The notes under the pieces: model-generated | What the model was told of the DNA's origin: nothing | What the model saw: only the letters and a program-made list of their open reading frames with translations | The model's database searches: none | Program-made: the position numbers and the translations under genes | NCBI GenBank assembly: GCA_030536165.1 | Contig: JAUNQM010000185.1 | Span: 1-5,202, forward strand | Reading direction: 5' to 3' | DNA length: 5,202 bases | DNA from: Prevotellaceae bacterium | GTDB taxonomy: Bacteria > Bacteroidota > Bacteroidia > Bacteroidales > Bacteroidaceae | Shown: positions 4,234 to 5,202 of the stretch, in pieces | How the letters are laid out: every line of letters starts with the position of its first letter | Numbering within the stretch: position 1 is the stretch's first letter

Positions 4234-5202
4234 ATGGACAACATCGCCAATACCAGCCCTTCCCTAACCCCTCCCCGTAGGAGGGGAACTGGGTCATGCC
4301 GCCTCGAATGGCTCGATGCCATGCGTGGATTCACAATGATTCTCGTTGTGGCATACCACGTCATGACTCGCTCATTCTATGTTAAGGCCGACGCTTCTTC
4401 GTCGATGATGCTGCTATTGCTGTTCCGCATGCCGCTGTTCTTCTTCATCAGCGGTTTTCTGTCGTATCGGTCGCACGCCACATGGGATGGGCACGAGTTC
4501 TCCATTATGCTCGGCAAGAAGTTCCGCATACAGATTATCCCAACCATCATCTTCTTTTTCGTAGCAGGCGTATTGATGGCGGGGCACGACAAGTGGTGGT
4601 ACATACAAACCATGTTCCACCAATCGACAAAGGGCGGCTACTGGTTCTGCCTCGTACTCCTTTATATGTATGTGGTGTATTACGTGTTTGAATACATCGT
4701 CCATCGCTTTCAATTTACAAATCACATGCCCCCTCCATCTCCCCCCGTAGGGGAGGGCTTAGTTCCCCTCCAACGGGGAGAGGTTAGGGGAAGGCTAATT
4801 ACCTTACCAATTCTGACGCTTTGGCTCATCTCTCTTTGCGTCGCTGCCACGTGCTACATGCCTTCCGTTTTTCCGTATGCGCTGACCGACAACCACCCTC
4901 TGAACCACGGATGGCTTGCCGATACAAGCATCATACAACTGATGCAATTCTTCCATTTCTTCCTTTTCGGAAACATCGTGCATCGCTGCTGGGGCACCGT
5001 AGAAAAGGTGTTCGAGAAGCGTGGATTCATTCTCGCCATCATTATCGTGGCATTCGTCTCGTCTATCGACTACCTCAAACTCCACCTTCTCCCAGGCGAC
5101 TTCAACGTGATTTCCAAACTCTTGGCAATGTATTCGCTCATGATACTTGTCTTTCTCTTTTTCCGTTATTATCAGGAATCCTTCACCAAGCAAAAGCGCA
5201 TC
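4234..5202 (+). CDS. Integral membrane acyltransferase (Acyl_transf_3 family), 3' end outside window
   Basis: The frame runs open for 323 codons to the right edge. After a short N-terminus the family signature appears: RLEWLDAMRGF (23-33) with D28 and R31, the conserved His42 in VVAYH, and RMPLFFFISGF (65-75). About eight hydrophobic segments follow (near 33-50, 57-77, 98-116, 136-156, 189-208, 233-249, 264-281, 293-311), as expected for a multi-pass O-acyltransferase of the OafA/NodX type. Such enzymes transfer acyl groups to surface glycans at the inner membrane; the acceptor cannot be told. ATG 4234 is chosen because it follows a TAnnTTTG promoter box, and the next in-frame ATG (residue 30) would cut off the D28 motif. 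Residues about 9-20 and 166-186 are encoded by GC-rich palindromic repeats and look unrelated to the family. The gene is divergent from the phosphonate operon. Typical length is about 330-380 residues, so a modest part is missing. Confidence 0.9.
   Translation, partial: MDNIANTSPSLTPPRRRGTGSCRLEWLDAMRGFTMILVVAYHVMTRSFYVKADASSSMMLLLLFRMPLFFFISGFLSYRSHATWDGHEFSIMLGKKFRIQIIPTIIFFFVAGVLMAGHDKWWYIQTMFHQSTKGGYWFCLVLLYMYVVYYVFEYIVHRFQFTNHMPPPSPPVGEGLVPLQRGEVRGRLITLPILTLWLISLCVAATCYMPSVFPYALTDNHPLNHGWLADTSIIQLMQFFHFFLFGNIVHRCWGTVEKVFEKRGFILAIIIVAFVSSIDYLKLHLLPGDFNVISKLLAMYSLMILVFLFFRYYQESFTKQKRI
4258..4290 (+). repeat. GC-rich palindromic repeat inside the acyltransferase frame, short copy
   Basis: This segment has a 7-bp perfect stem, CCCCTCC (4268-4274) with GGAGGGG (4280-4286), around a CCGTA loop. 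It encodes P-S-L-T-P-P-R-R-R-G-T between the start codon and the first conserved motif of the acyltransferase. It matches the reverse complement of 4761-4793 with one single-base gap and two substitutions, so it is a half-length copy of the element at 4729-4793 in the opposite orientation. Confidence 0.8.
4729..4793 (-). repeat. GC-rich palindromic repeat inside the acyltransferase frame, long copy
   Basis: This is a segment of about 65 bp with two hairpins. CTCCCC/GGGGAG (4739-4744 with 4750-4755) again has a CCGTA loop, and TCCCC/GGGGA (4764-4768 with 4775-4779) is the second. The outer arms are also roughly complementary. It encodes P-P-P-S-P-P-V-G-E-G-L-V-P-L-Q-R-G-E-V-R-G without a stop. 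It falls in the loop between membrane segments 4 and 5. Its 3' half is the inverted partner of the copy at 4258-4290; strand is given relative to that copy. Peptides of the SPPVGEG type recur in unrelated Bacteroidetes proteins, which suggests a dispersed repeat family. Confidence 0.82.

Noticed and set aside
4258..4793. GC-rich repeats as CRISPR or insertion-sequence ends
   Set aside because: There are only two unevenly sized inverted copies, no regular spacers, no transposase between them, and the intervening sequence is continuous acyltransferase coding.
4414..5193. Minus-strand open frames at 4414-4725 and 4804-5193
   Set aside because: They lie opposite a gene with clear acyltransferase motifs and membrane segments, and their translations show no recognisable domain; they are shadows of GC-rich codons.

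Overview
The window looks like chromosome from a member of the Bacteroidales, most likely Prevotella or a relative. Three things suggest this. The upstream regions carry Bacteroidetes-type promoters (TTTG about 20 bp before TAnnTTTG). No Shine-Dalgarno sequence is evident at the starts. A GC-rich palindromic repeat, of a kind that recurs in Bacteroidetes, lies inside one gene. The genus is an inference from sequence style, not from a search.

Layout. (1) Positions 1-554, plus strand: the 3' part of a gene for a probable secreted or lipoprotein-like protein. It begins with a 12-residue tandem repeat and continues into a domain resembling DUF3828/NTF2-like proteins. (2) Positions 553-588: a strong hairpin plus T-run between convergent genes. 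It also encodes the last codons and stop of the opposing gene. (3) Positions 4031 down to 569, minus strand: a tightly overlapping three-gene phosphonate biosynthesis operon. (4) Positions 4032-4233: a divergent intergenic region holding a 73-bp-period direct duplication. Each copy contains a complete promoter facing the phosphonate operon, and a separate promoter faces the plus-strand gene. (5) Positions 4234-5202, plus strand: a membrane acyltransferase (Acyl_transf_3 type) that runs off the window. Two copies of a GC-rich palindromic repeat, in opposite orientation, sit in its reading frame.

How the genes work together. The first operon gene fuses an N-terminal cytidylyltransferase to phosphoenolpyruvate mutase (PEP to phosphonopyruvate). 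The second is phosphonopyruvate decarboxylase (phosphonopyruvate to phosphonoacetaldehyde). The third is an iron-type alcohol dehydrogenase placed to reduce phosphonoacetaldehyde to 2-hydroxyethylphosphonate (HEP). No aminoethylphosphonate transaminase is present. This set matches the first steps of fosfomycin synthesis (Fom1, Fom2, FomC), in which the cytidylyltransferase domain of Fom1 makes CMP-HEP. The later fosfomycin enzymes are absent here. The most economical inference is that the operon makes a CMP-activated hydroxyethylphosphonate. That could serve as a donor for decorating a surface glycan or lipid, with the transferase encoded elsewhere. The neighbouring acyltransferase could act on the same kind of surface polymer, but nothing in the sequence links the two directly.
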